From the NCBI RefSeq assembly GCF_021117345.1, contig NZ_CP088261.1, positions 2,480,001 to 2,544,000 on the forward strand: DNA of 64,000 bases. Direction: 5' to 3'. The translations under genes and the position numbers were made by a program. Below the pieces are notes generated by a model. The model was given only the letters and a program-made list of their open reading frames with translations, was not told the DNA's origin and ran no database searches. The stretch is from Microbacterium sp. cx-55. GTDB taxonomy: Bacteria > Actinomycetota > Actinomycetes > Actinomycetales > Microbacteriaceae. Below are positions 34,144 through 41,269 of the stretch, one piece after another (within the stretch, counting starts at the first letter, position 1; each line of letters opens with the position of its first letter).

Positions 34144-36869
34144 TTCTTCGCGGCGGGCTTGCGGGTCGTGGTCTTCTTCGCCGCCGTGCGCTTGGGCGCC
34201 GGGCCCTTCGCACGCTTGTCGGCGAGCAACTGCTTCGCGCGCTCGAAGTCGACGTCCTCGACGGTCTCCCCGCGCGGGATCGTCGCGTTCGTCTCACCGT
34301 CGGTGACGTAGGCGCCGAACCGGCCGTCCTTGATCTTGATCGGCTTTCCGCTGACCGGATCGGCGTCGAACTCCTTGAGCGCACTCGATGCGCGCCGCGC
34401 GCCGTACTTGGGCTGCGCGTAGATCTCGAGCGCCTGCTCGAGGGTCACGTCGAAGATCTGCTGCTCGCTGTCGAGCGAGCGCGAGTCAGTGCCCTTCTTC
34501 AGGTACGGACCATACCGGCCGTTCTGCGCGGTGATCTCTTCTTCCGTCGCCGGGTCGACCCCGACCACGCGCGGCAGGTCGAGGAGCCGGAGCGCGGTTT
34601 CGAGGTCGACGGTGTCGACCGACATGCTCTTGAACAGCGACGCCGTACGGGGCTTCGGGGCGACTTCCTTCTTGGCACCGCGCTTCTTCGGGGCCTCGAC
34701 GACCTCGCCGGTCGATTCGTCGACCGCATCCGGATCGGTCGGTTCGACCTCTTGGACGTACGGACCGAAGCGGCCGTCCTTGACGACGACGAGCTTGCCG
34801 TTGCCGGGGTTCTCCCCCAGCACGCGGTCACCCGCCACGGGAGCATCGATGAGCTCCTGCGCCTTCTCGGGCGTCAGTTCGTCGGGCGCCAGCTCTTCCG
34901 GCACGTTCACGATGCGCGGCTTCGCCTCGGGGTCATCGGATTCGGTGACCTCGAGGTACGGGCCGTACTTGCCGAACCGGAGCGTCGCCGTGTCGGTGAT
35001 GCGCGTCGAGTTGAGCTCGCGCGCATCGATGTCGCCGAGGTTCTCGACGATGTGACGAAGACCGACGTGGTTCTCGGACCCGAAGTAGAAGTCGCGGAGC
35101 CACTGCTCCCGACGCTGCTCACCCCGGGCGATCGCGTCGAGGTCGTCTTCGAGCGCGGCCGTGAAGTCGTAGTCGACGAGGTCGGCGAAGTGCTCTTCGA
35201 GAAGACGCACCACGCTGAAGGCCAGCCAGCTCGGCACGAGCGCCTGGCCGCGCTTGCTCACGTAGCCGCGGTCGAGGATCACGTCGATGATGCTGGCGAA
35301 CGTCGAGGGGCGGCCGATGCCGCGCTCTTCGAGCGCCTTCACGAGGCTCGCTTCGGTGTAGCGCGGCTTCGGGGAGGTGCTGTGGCCCTTCGGCTCGACG
35401 TCCTTCGCGGCGAGCGTGTCGCCGACCGCCATCGCGGGAAGCGACTGGTCGTCGGCCTTGTCGGCGTCGGCGCGCTTCTCGTCGCGACCCTCTTCGTACG
35501 CCTCGAGGAAGCCCTTGAAGGTGTACACGGTGCCGGATGCGGTGAACTCGACGGCCTTGCCGTCGGCGGTGAGCGCCAGGGTGACGGTCGTCGTCTCGTA
35601 CTTGGCGTCCGACATCTGGCTGGCGACCGTGCGCTTCCAGATGAGGTCGTAGACGCGCTGCTCGTCGCGGTCGAGCTCGGACGAGATCGATGCCGGGGTG
35701 CGGAAGTGCTCTCCCGACGGACGAATCGCCTCGTGCGCTTCCTGCGCGTTCTTGCTCTTGCTGGCGTGCGTGCGGGGGTTCGCGGGCACGGCGCGGTCGC
35801 CGTACAGCGACACGGCCTGCTCGCGCGCCGCTGTGATGGCCTGCTTCGACAGCGACGTCGAGTCGGTGCGCATATAAGTGATGTACCCCTTCTCGTAGAG
35901 ACGCTGGGCGACACTCATCGTGTGCTTGGCGCTCATCGAGAGCTTGCGCCCCGCCTCCTGCTGGAGGGTGGAGGTCGTGAAGGGGGCTTTGGGGCTGCGG
36001 GTACCGGGCTTGGATTCGACGCTGGCGACCGTGAACTCACCGGTCGTCTCGATCGCGGCGGCGAGAGCGCGCGCCTCGGTCTCGGACAGCACGATGACGG
36101 CCTTCTTCAGCGTGCCGCGGTCATCGAAGTCGGTGCCGCGGGCGAGCGGTGCGCCATCGATACGCGCCAGCCGCGCGGTGAACGCGGATTCGCCCTTGGC
36201 GGCGAGAGCCTCGATGTCCCAGTAACTGGCGGAGACGAACGCCATCCGCTCGCGTTCACGTTCGACGACCATGCGGGTCGCGGCGGACTGCACGCGGCCG
36301 GCACTCAGCGCCGTGCCTTCGCGACCGCTGCCGACCTTGCGCCACAGCACCGGCGAGACGTCCCACCCGTAGAGGCGGTCGAGCACGCGACGGGTCTCCT
36401 GCGCGTCGACGAGGGCGAGGTCGAGTTCGCGGGTGTTCTCGGCGGCGGCACGGATGGCATCCGCGGTGATCTCGTGGAAGACCATGCGCTTGACGGGGAC
36501 CTTGGGCTTCAGGACCTCGAGCAGGTGCCACGCGATCGCTTCGCCTTCGCGGTCTTCATCGGTGGCGAGCAGGACCTCGTCGGCATCCTTGAGCGCCCGC
36601 TTGAGTTCGGTGACCGTCTTCGTCTTGCGGTCGTTGACCACGTAGAAGGGATCGAAGCCGTTGTCGACGTCGATCGAGTACTTGCCGTACGCGGTCTTCT
36701 TCTCCGCCGGGATGTCTTTCTTGCTCGCCAGATCACGGATGTGGCCGACAGAGCTCAACACCTCGTACGCATCACCCAGGTAGCCCTGGATGGAGGTCAT
36801 CTTCGTCGGCGACTCGACGATCACGAGCTTCTTGCCCTGACCGGTCTTCGCCTTCGCGCCCTGTGCCAA
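34140..36869 (-). CDS. topA: DNA topoisomerase I
   Basis: The 909-residue protein starts at TTG 36869 (AQGAKAKTGQGKKLVIVESP), with AAAGGA eight bases upstream; the frame before it is not conserved. The TOPRIM domain has LATDEDREGEAIAWHLLEVLKP near residue 113. The catalytic Tyr is in YITYMRTDSTSLSKQ near 330, and GRPSTFASIIDVILDRGYV follows near 505. Four C-terminal repeat modules of the type FGPYV/YGPYLKKG replace the zinc fingers of E. coli TopA, and the end is lysine-rich (RTAAKKTTTRKPAAKK). It removes negative supercoils. It heads the topA-tmk-holB-TAP operon. Confidence 0.96.
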   Translation of the reverse strand: MAQGAKAKTGQGKKLVIVESPTKMTSIQGYLGDAYEVLSSVGHIRDLASKKDIPAEKKTAYGKYSIDVDNGFDPFYVVNDRKTKTVTELKRALKDADEVLLATDEDREGEAIAWHLLEVLKPKVPVKRMVFHEITADAIRAAAENTRELDLALVDAQETRRVLDRLYGWDVSPVLWRKVGSGREGTALSAGRVQSAATRMVVERERERMAFVSASYWDIEALAAKGESAFTARLARIDGAPLARGTDFDDRGTLKKAVIVLSETEARALAAAIETTGEFTVASVESKPGTRSPKAPFTTSTLQQEAGRKLSMSAKHTMSVAQRLYEKGYITYMRTDSTSLSKQAITAAREQAVSLYGDRAVPANPRTHASKSKNAQEAHEAIRPSGEHFRTPASISSELDRDEQRVYDLIWKRTVASQMSDAKYETTTVTLALTADGKAVEFTASGTVYTFKGFLEAYEEGRDEKRADADKADDQSLPAMAVGDTLAAKDVEPKGHSTSPKPRYTEASLVKALEERGIGRPSTFASIIDVILDRGYVSKRGQALVPSWLAFSVVRLLEEHFADLVDYDFTAALEDDLDAIARGEQRREQWLRDFYFGSENHVGLRHIVENLGDIDARELNSTRITDTATLRFGKYGPYLEVTESDDPEAKPRIVNVPEELAPDELTPEKAQELIDAPVAGDRVLGENPGNGKLVVVKDGRFGPYVQEVEPTDPDAVDESTGEVVEAPKKRGAKKEVAPKPRTASLFKSMSVDTVDLETALRLLDLPRVVGVDPATEEEITAQNGRYGPYLKKGTDSRSLDSEQQIFDVTLEQALEIYAQPKYGARRASSALKEFDADPVSGKPIKIKDGRFGAYVTDGETNATIPRGETVEDVDFERAKQLLADKRAKGPAPKRTAAKKTTTRKPAAKK

Positions 36870-36930
36870 CAGTGGTCCTTTCGTCGATGCACACCATACA
36901 CACCCGCAAGATCGGGGCGGCTGGGAGGCA

Positions 36931-37272
36931 TCAGCGGCCGACGACGATCGTCTGGCCGGGTGGCGGCCCCGCTCGCGCGGCTGCCGAGGCGGGAAACGGC
37001 CCGAAAGCGGCCGAGACCCGGATGGTCGCGATGAGACCCACCACTTCGCAGGATACGACCTCTGCGGCGGCTCGGGTCGCGATCTCGTCGGCGCGGGCGC
37101 ACGGAGATCCCGAAACAGCGCCGGATGCGGCGTCCGCCGCGGCGAGCGCCGCCGCATCCGCCGTGCCCGAAAGGCGCTGCGCATGAACCGCCGCCGCTCC
37201 CGCCGCGGCGAGGCCGAGCGTCAGCGTGACGATGACCGCGACGACCCCGGTCGACGCGGCGGATCCGGCCAT
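36931..37272 (-). CDS. TadF-like / Rv3654c-like pilus-associated protein
   Basis: The 113-residue protein starts at ATG 37272 with an N-terminal hydrophobic helix (STGVVAVIVTLTLGLAAAGAAAV). HAQRLSGTADAAALAAADAASG follows, which is the Rv3654c/TadE-associated pattern found at the end of actinobacterial Tad loci. There are two cysteines in the C-terminal half. It is a secreted minor pilin-like or assembly protein. Its start overlaps the TadE-like stop by one base (TGATG). It is the last gene of the Tad locus before topA. Confidence 0.82.
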   Translation of the reverse strand: MAGSAASTGVVAVIVTLTLGLAAAGAAAVHAQRLSGTADAAALAAADAASGAVSGSPCARADEIATRAAAEVVSCEVVGLIATIRVSAAFGPFPASAAARAGPPPGQTIVVGR

Positions 37273-37637
37273 CAGCCGCCGCCGCCCAGGGCGCACGAGG
37301 ATGCGGTGAACCGCAGCTCGACGACCGGAATCCCGGCGGGCGCGGTCGCGGTCACGCACACCAGGTCGTCCGCGTACTCCACGACGCCCTGCGCCCCCGG
37401 AGCAGAGCCCGCGACGAGAGCGAGCGCACGGCCCTCGTCGTCGCCGCGGGCGATCAGGCGTGCCGCATCCGCCGTCGCGTCCTGCAGCCGAACCTGCCGC
37501 GACGCCGACGACAGCGCGCCGATGCACAGCACGAGCAGCAGCACGATCGCCGGCAGGGCGACCGCGAACTCGGCGCTCACCGAGCCGCGGTCGCCGAGCC
37601 GGCGGCTCATTCGACCGTGAGCGCGCGGCGGATTCAT
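37272..37637 (-). CDS. TadE-like minor pilin protein
   Basis: The protein has 121 residues from ATG 37637 or 112 from ATG 37610; both starts overlap an ATGA and both lie in the two copies of a 27-bp tandem duplication. After a basic leader comes GSVSAEFAVALPAIVLLLVLCIGAL, the TadE helix with the conserved E that follows the cleavage site. The rest is a small extracellular part with two cysteines. TadE-type minor pilins prime or tip Tad/Flp pili. It should be co-translated with the DUF4244 pilin upstream, but that gene is now broken by the mobile element. Confidence 0.82.
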   Translation of the reverse strand: MNPPRAHGRMSRRLGDRGSVSAEFAVALPAIVLLLVLCIGALSSASRQVRLQDATADAARLIARGDDEGRALALVAGSAPGAQGVVEYADDLVCVTATAPAGIPVVELRFTASSCALGGGG

Positions 37638-37660
37638 TCGACCGTGAGCGCGCGGCGGAT
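37607..37660. repeat. 27-bp perfect tandem duplication at the pilin/TadE junction
   Basis: A 27-bp unit (beginning TCATTCGACCGTGAGC on the plus strand) occurs twice, back to back (37607-37633 and 37634-37660). It spans the end of the DUF4244 pilin gene and the start of the TadE-like gene, so both copies contain an ATGA stop/start overlap. The duplication is in frame and adds nine residues to the TadE-like N-terminus. Confidence 0.9.
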
Positions 37661-37735
37661 GAGATCCTCCAGGATGCCGCGCACCTCGTCCGAGCGCATG
37701 ATCACGACCAGCAAACCCGCGAACGCGACGGCCGC
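37634..37735 (-). pseudogene. 3' half of interrupted DUF4244 (Flp/Tad pilin) gene
   Basis: The minus strand encodes AAVAFAGLLVVIMRSDEVRG and ends IRRALTVE-stop, the C-terminal half of a DUF4244 pilin. The part before it (…EYAIATMA) is 8.5 kb away at 46251-46427. Joining the halves gives a normal ~92-residue pilin in frame. Upstream codons here (LRRNRAIL) belong to the inserted element. As it stands this fragment has no host promoter or start. Confidence 0.88.
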
Positions 37736-37746
37736 AAGTATTGCGC
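37724..37746. other. Left attachment junction of the element
   Basis: Plus-strand sequence reads CGACGGCC-GC-AAGTATTGCG. The left flank is host pilin DNA, the right flank element DNA. With a GC crossover at 37734-37735 the rebuilt host site reads CGACGGCC-GC-CATCGTGG, restoring ATMAAVAFAG in the pilin. A GGCC overlap (37730-37733) is also in frame but would give ATMAVAF. Confidence 0.7.
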
Positions 37747-37799
37747 GATTGCGGCGTAATGCGTTTTGAGGTGCATGCATCCCAATAGGATCGAGCTTC

Positions 37800-38597
37800 A
37801 TGTGGTGGAAACACGTCGTCTTCTGGGCGAAGGTCGCAGCCGCCATCTGGGTAGGCCTCGTGGGCCTGCTCGAGGTTCTCACCCGCTATGAGGTGGTCGA
37901 GCCAAACGACAACCTCCAGCCCACAGTCTGGGTGATCTCCCTCATCATCCTCGGCGTCGGCAGCGTCGGCGAGTTGATCGGGGAGGCCGTCAAGAATCGA
38001 TTCGCGGAGAAGAAGGGCCGCTACGACGCCGCCTTGATGTCGATGGTCATCGAACTCTGCCGCGACGGAACGCTGCGCTTTGAGGACCTCGGAGGCTCGG
38101 TCTACCGCCGAGCACGCTGGCGGCGCACGGTGACGCACGAGGACGGGACGAAAAGTCAGCGTCTAAAGCGAGTTCACCGCTTCCGCCCTTCCGCCTACCC
38201 GCCGCCTTCGGGAATCACCTGGACGGCCCGCACCGGCGCTGTTGGCGAGTGCTGGGAGAAACATCGTCACATATATAAGGACTGGCACGCGGTTGCCTCC
38301 AAGTACCCCGACCCGCTCACAGCAACTGAGTATGCGCGGGTGTCCAAGTCCACGAAGAACGGCTTCACCCTTGAGGAGTTCAACTCGATCGCGCGGAAGT
38401 ACTCAGAGCTCCTTGCGGTTCCCATCTACGACCCGTTGAACGACGAGAAGCAACTAGGCGTGCTGTCTGTTGACAGGCTCTTTGATTCGGAACAGAGCTT
38501 CGCGCCAGTCCTGGGCAAAGAACCAAAACAGCGCCTGGTCTTCGCCGCGTCGGCGACCATCGGTAGTATTCTCAAACCACAAGCGAAGAACGATTGA
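37800..38597 (+). CDS. Two-helix membrane protein with GAF-like C-terminal region, unknown function
   Basis: The 265-residue protein starts at ATG 37800 and lies just inside the left end of the element. There are two membrane helices (residues ~8-27 and 41-60, with the loop outside). A long cytoplasmic region follows, whose end (YSELLAVPIYDPLNDEKQLGVLSVDRLF) looks like the last strands of a GAF-type sensor domain. Membrane-plus-sensor proteins next to an attachment site are often cargo, sometimes phage defence, but I see no effector motif. It is followed after 11 bp by a 53-residue gene with a GAGGGTGG ribosome site, so the two form a unit. Codon use is less GC-biased than the chromosome. Confidence 0.75.
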   Translation: MWWKHVVFWAKVAAAIWVGLVGLLEVLTRYEVVEPNDNLQPTVWVISLIILGVGSVGELIGEAVKNRFAEKKGRYDAALMSMVIELCRDGTLRFEDLGGSVYRRARWRRTVTHEDGTKSQRLKRVHRFRPSAYPPPSGITWTARTGAVGECWEKHRHIYKDWHAVASKYPDPLTATEYARVSKSTKNGFTLEEFNSIARKYSELLAVPIYDPLNDEKQLGVLSVDRLFDSEQSFAPVLGKEPKQRLVFAASATIGSILKPQAKND

Positions 38598-38608
38598 GGG
38601 TGGCAATA

Positions 38609-38770
38609 ATGCACGAGCTCTCGCCAGAAGAACGATACTTCCGCACACTTCAGAAGCTTGATCCTAGCGACGAGATGAGTCGCATCGTCGAGCACGCCAA
38701 AGAGGATCTCCGCTCGCGCGACAACGTCGTGCGTGGCCTGACCCGCGTGAAGGGCTTCACGGCTGAATGA
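38609..38770 (+). CDS. Small hypothetical protein, 53 aa, element cargo
   Basis: ATG 38609 follows GAGGGTGG and opens a 53-codon frame encoding a charged, helical protein (MHELSPEERYFRTLQKLDPSD, ending TRVKGFTAE). No family recognised. It is downstream of the membrane protein gene by 11 bp and probably its partner. Confidence 0.6.
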   Translation: MHELSPEERYFRTLQKLDPSDEMSRIVEHAKEDLRSRDNVVRGLTRVKGFTAE

Positions 38771-38798
38771 AGTCGTCGGCCGCGGCTGACGTTTTCCA

Positions 38799-38837
38799 CA
38801 GAACGCCCCACCTCCGCATCGGAGGCGGGGCGTTCTG
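38799..38837. terminator. Long hairpin terminator between convergent genes in the element
   Basis: CAGAACGCCCC-A-CCTCCG pairs with CGGAGG-C-GGGGCGTTCTG around a CAT loop: 17 base pairs with a single A-C mismatch. It follows the rightward two-gene unit and precedes the zinc-ribbon miniprotein. No U-tract on either strand, so it may act with Rho or as a bidirectional block. Confidence 0.7.
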
Positions 38838-38849
38838 CATGATGGAGCG

Positions 38850-38969
38850 ATGGACGACGACGTGTTGGCGGATGCGACGCCGAATTGCGTCGCCTGCCTC
38901 ACACGCCTCGAGCCGGACGGCTACCTCGAAGTCTGGCGCTGTCCCTCGTGTGGCCTCACGCGGATCTAG
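38850..38969 (+). CDS. Zinc-ribbon miniprotein, 39 aa
   Basis: ATG 38850 with GGAG just upstream opens a 39-codon frame: MDDDVLADATPNCVACLTRL, then EVWRCPSCGLTRI. Two CxxC pairs 16 residues apart form a rubredoxin-like zinc knuckle. Such very small zinc-ribbon proteins are frequent in actinobacteria and their phages; function unknown. Its stop is 14 bp from the convergent gene at 38983. Confidence 0.65.
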   Translation: MDDDVLADATPNCVACLTRLEPDGYLEVWRCPSCGLTRI

Positions 38970-38982
38970 TCAATGCCGGACG

Positions 38983-39159
38983 TCAGTCATCGAGCACCTG
39001 GCGGATCTGGCGCTCGGTCGCGGTGAGATCGCCGTCGTAGTCCAGCGACGTGCGGGTAGCCATGGCTGCCTGCTTCTGCGACGGTGTCATCCGACGCTCG
39101 ATCTCGGCTTCGATCTGTTCGAGGCGGCGGCGGAGGTGGGCTTCTCGGTTGGTGGTCAT
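38983..39159 (-). CDS. Small hypothetical coiled-coil protein, 58 aa
   Basis: ATG 39159 overlaps the stop of the gene upstream as ATGA. The 58-residue product is strongly helical and charged (NREAHLRRRLEQIEAEIERRM), ending TATERQIRQVLDD. It is the last gene of the element's leftward operon. No family recognised. Confidence 0.6.
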   Translation of the reverse strand: MTTNREAHLRRRLEQIEAEIERRMTPSQKQAAMATRTSLDYDGDLTATERQIRQVLDD

Positions 39160-39518
39160 GATGCTGCGTTCTCCTTCATCTGTTGCTTGCGGGCGCGCGC
39201 TGCCGCGCAACGCTCTAGGTACTCGGCGAGTAGCCGATCGCCCTCGTCCTGCTGGTCTTCGGTCCACACGTCGTCGATCGCGAGTAGGTCCCGGATACGG
39301 GCGGCGAGGGCTTCGAGCTCGGTCTCTTCGCGGAGGAGATCCCACTGTCGGATGCGCTCTCGCTGCTGCACCCGCTGCGGGTAGGTGTAATCCAGCCAGA
39401 CGAGCGAGGCCACAAGGAACTCGGGTTCGGAGGCGAACTGCGCGCCCGAGGGCCGCTCGGGATGCTGCTCAACCCCGCACGACCAGCAATTGTTCGCGGT
39501 CACTTTTTTGTCGGTCAC
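39156..39518 (-). CDS. Hypothetical protein with N-terminal CxxC, 120 aa
   Basis: GTG 39518 is preceded by GAAAGG nine bases upstream; an ATG at 39560 would overlap the previous gene by 20 bp. The N-terminus has CWSCGVEQHPERPSGAQF, a lone CxxC followed by H, then a helical region rich in E, R and L. It could be a small nucleic-acid-binding or adaptor protein of the element. No family recognised. It is coupled to the genes on both sides. Confidence 0.6.
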   Translation of the reverse strand: MTDKKVTANNCWSCGVEQHPERPSGAQFASEPEFLVASLVWLDYTYPQRVQQRERIRQWDLLREETELEALAARIRDLLAIDDVWTEDQQDEGDRLLAEYLERCAAARARKQQMKENAAS

Positions 39519-39540
39519 GGTCGGTGGCCTTTCTGTTGGG

Positions 39541-40095
39541 TTAGCGGTCGTCGTCGTCATAGATGGGGGCGACGCGAGTCCCGTCGGCGAGTTGCACGAA
39601 CGCGACGCCGGCACGACGCCGCGTGCGGGTCTTCTTCGACTGCGGTGGCTCGTCACCCTCGGTCGGTGTGTCGGCCGCGAGGACGGGGCGCACAGCGCGT
39701 GGCGGCGCGGGTTCCCGCGTACGGCGTACGGGCGCTTCGCGCTGTGCTCGCTCAGCGGCACCCTTCGCCGCGCGCTTCGATCGCTTTCGAGCGATCCGCT
39801 CGGCCGCGACGCTCACGACGTACAGCACGCGGCGGTCCGCTTCGCGCCTGGGGAGCGTCGCCGATTCGGCGTACCGGCGACGCTCCTCGCGGAGATACTC
39901 GGCGCCCCACGTCTGCCGCTCGGTCGGCGTAATCGCGTCCCACGTGCGCTCTGCTTTCGCCGTCGCCTTGTCCCACGCCGGCCACGGCTGCGGGGGCGCA
40001 TCCGTGTCGTGGCCGAGCGCGCGAAGCGCCTCCCGCATCTCATCGAGTACCGGGTCGAAGATCGGCTCGTCGTTCGTGCGACGTGCCCTAGGCAT
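39541..40095 (-). CDS. Hypothetical basic protein of the element, 184 aa
   Basis: From ATG 40095 the product is 184 residues. The first 100 residues contain tryptophan-rich helices (PPQPWPAWDKATAKAERTWD, RQTWGAEYLREERRRY). The C-terminal half is very basic (RIARKRSKRAAKGAAERAQR) and ends in an acidic DDDDR tail. The basic segment suggests nucleic-acid binding. It overlaps the preceding gene by 8 bp. No family recognised. Confidence 0.6.
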   Translation of the reverse strand: MPRARRTNDEPIFDPVLDEMREALRALGHDTDAPPQPWPAWDKATAKAERTWDAITPTERQTWGAEYLREERRRYAESATLPRREADRRVLYVVSVAAERIARKRSKRAAKGAAERAQREAPVRRTREPAPPRAVRPVLAADTPTEGDEPPQSKKTRTRRRAGVAFVQLADGTRVAPIYDDDDR

Positions 40096-40474
40096 CGTCG
40101 CCGCCCTTGAGATTGAGGCCGAGGAGCCGAGCGCGCTGCGCCTCGACGGAGGCAAGGAACCGGTAGAGCGCCGTGCGCTCGCCCTGCGACTGAGCGAGCG
40201 ACAGGTCGAGGTTCGCCTTCCGCACGAGCGCGTCGAGCCGGTCCTCGACCTCCGTCCGAAGATGCTCGGCTTCCTGCTCTCCAAGGCGGGCATATGCGAC
40301 ACGGGCGAGCTCCTCCGCTTCGATCTGGGACACGCTGAGCCGCTCGGCGATGTCACCCCACGACAAGCCCTCTCGGCGCATGACCACCGCGCGGAGGGCT
40401 CGTTCAACGGCGCGATCGGCCTCCACCTCTGCGGCGGCGGACGCCCTTTCGAGTTCCTTCGACTTCTTACCCAC
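40088..40474 (-). CDS. Helix-turn-helix protein, possible small-terminase-like, 128 aa
   Basis: GTG 40474 overlaps the preceding stop by 8 bp (GTGGGTAA). The product is helical, with a clear HTH-like stretch (MRREGLSWGDIAERLSVSQIEAEELARVAYARL, shown by GLSWGDIAERL then SQIEAEEL). After it comes a coiled-coil-type region up to LLGLNLKGGDDA. Size, HTH position and coiled coil resemble phage small terminase subunits, which phage satellites use to redirect packaging. The match is by appearance only and a transcription-factor role is equally possible. Confidence 0.6.
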   Translation of the reverse strand: MGKKSKELERASAAAEVEADRAVERALRAVVMRREGLSWGDIAERLSVSQIEAEELARVAYARLGEQEAEHLRTEVEDRLDALVRKANLDLSLAQSQGERTALYRFLASVEAQRARLLGLNLKGGDDA

Positions 40475-41255
40475 GGTGGTCGCTGCCCTCGGCGGCCTCG
40501 GCGGCCGCCTTCTCCTCGGCCGCGGCCTTCTCCTCGGCCTCGCGTGCGGCGGCGGCCTCGGCGGCGGCGGCCTTGCGGGCCTTCTCCGCAGCGTCGAGCG
40601 ACTCGAGGGTGCGGACGGCCCACCCAACGCTCTTCACGAGTGCCTCCGCGCCCTCCTGGGCCCACACGATCGGCGACCCTCCATCGTCGAAGTCGTCGGC
40701 GGGGGTCTTCGGGGGCGACGGCATCGTCGGGATGAAGTCGCCGCCGGCTCGCACGGCGGGCAGCGCAGCGAGGACCGTCAACGATGCGTCGAGGCGCGGA
40801 GTTGCGCGCCGGGCGATGTTCAGCGCCGAAGCGAACTCGAGCACGGCAGCATCCGCCTCAGCGCGTGCTGCCGACTCGAGAGCGGGCGAGTGGTGGGCCA
40901 GGATCGCCAAGTAGTCGTAACGCGCTTGGTCGAGCCTGGCGACCGCAGTCTGCCGCTCGAGCTCGGTGTCCTCAGCGCGGTCGCGGGCGGCTTCCTTCTT
41001 CTTCCGGACCCCCTTCGCGTCGATCGGCTTGTTCATCGTGCCGGCATGCAGGGCCGCTGCGCGTGACTCGTCGTCGAGGCGATCCACGGCGGTGTTTGCC
41101 GCATCTCGCTCACGGGTCGCCTGCACGTAGCCGGCGTGGGCCTCGGCGAGCTCGACGGCGGCCTTATCGATCGCCTTTACGCCGGTATCGCTCAGGATCG
41201 AGAGTCGAACCGGGCGGCCGTGTGCGTCACTGTAGAAGATCTGCTGCATTTTCAT
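40467..41255 (-). CDS. Coiled-coil protein of the element, 262 aa
   Basis: ATG 41255 follows GGGAGAACG. The N-terminal 60 residues may form a small domain (QQIFYSDAHGRPVRLSILSD). Residues ~30-130 are a helical coiled-coil region with many A, R and E. The C-terminal 45 residues are a low-complexity A/E/K run (AEEKAAAEEKAAAEAAEG). No family recognised. The position between primase and the HTH gene suggests a replication or assembly accessory role. Confidence 0.6.
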   Translation of the reverse strand: MKMQQIFYSDAHGRPVRLSILSDTGVKAIDKAAVELAEAHAGYVQATRERDAANTAVDRLDDESRAAALHAGTMNKPIDAKGVRKKKEAARDRAEDTELERQTAVARLDQARYDYLAILAHHSPALESAARAEADAAVLEFASALNIARRATPRLDASLTVLAALPAVRAGGDFIPTMPSPPKTPADDFDDGGSPIVWAQEGAEALVKSVGWAVRTLESLDAAEKARKAAAAEAAAAREAEEKAAAEEKAAAEAAEGSDHRG

Positions 41256-41269
41256 GGTGGTCGTTCTCC

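Noticed and set aside
37800-38770. Calling the membrane protein pair a known CBASS or toxin-antitoxin system
   Set aside because: No cyclase, nuclease or known effector motif is visible; the GAF-like match is weak.
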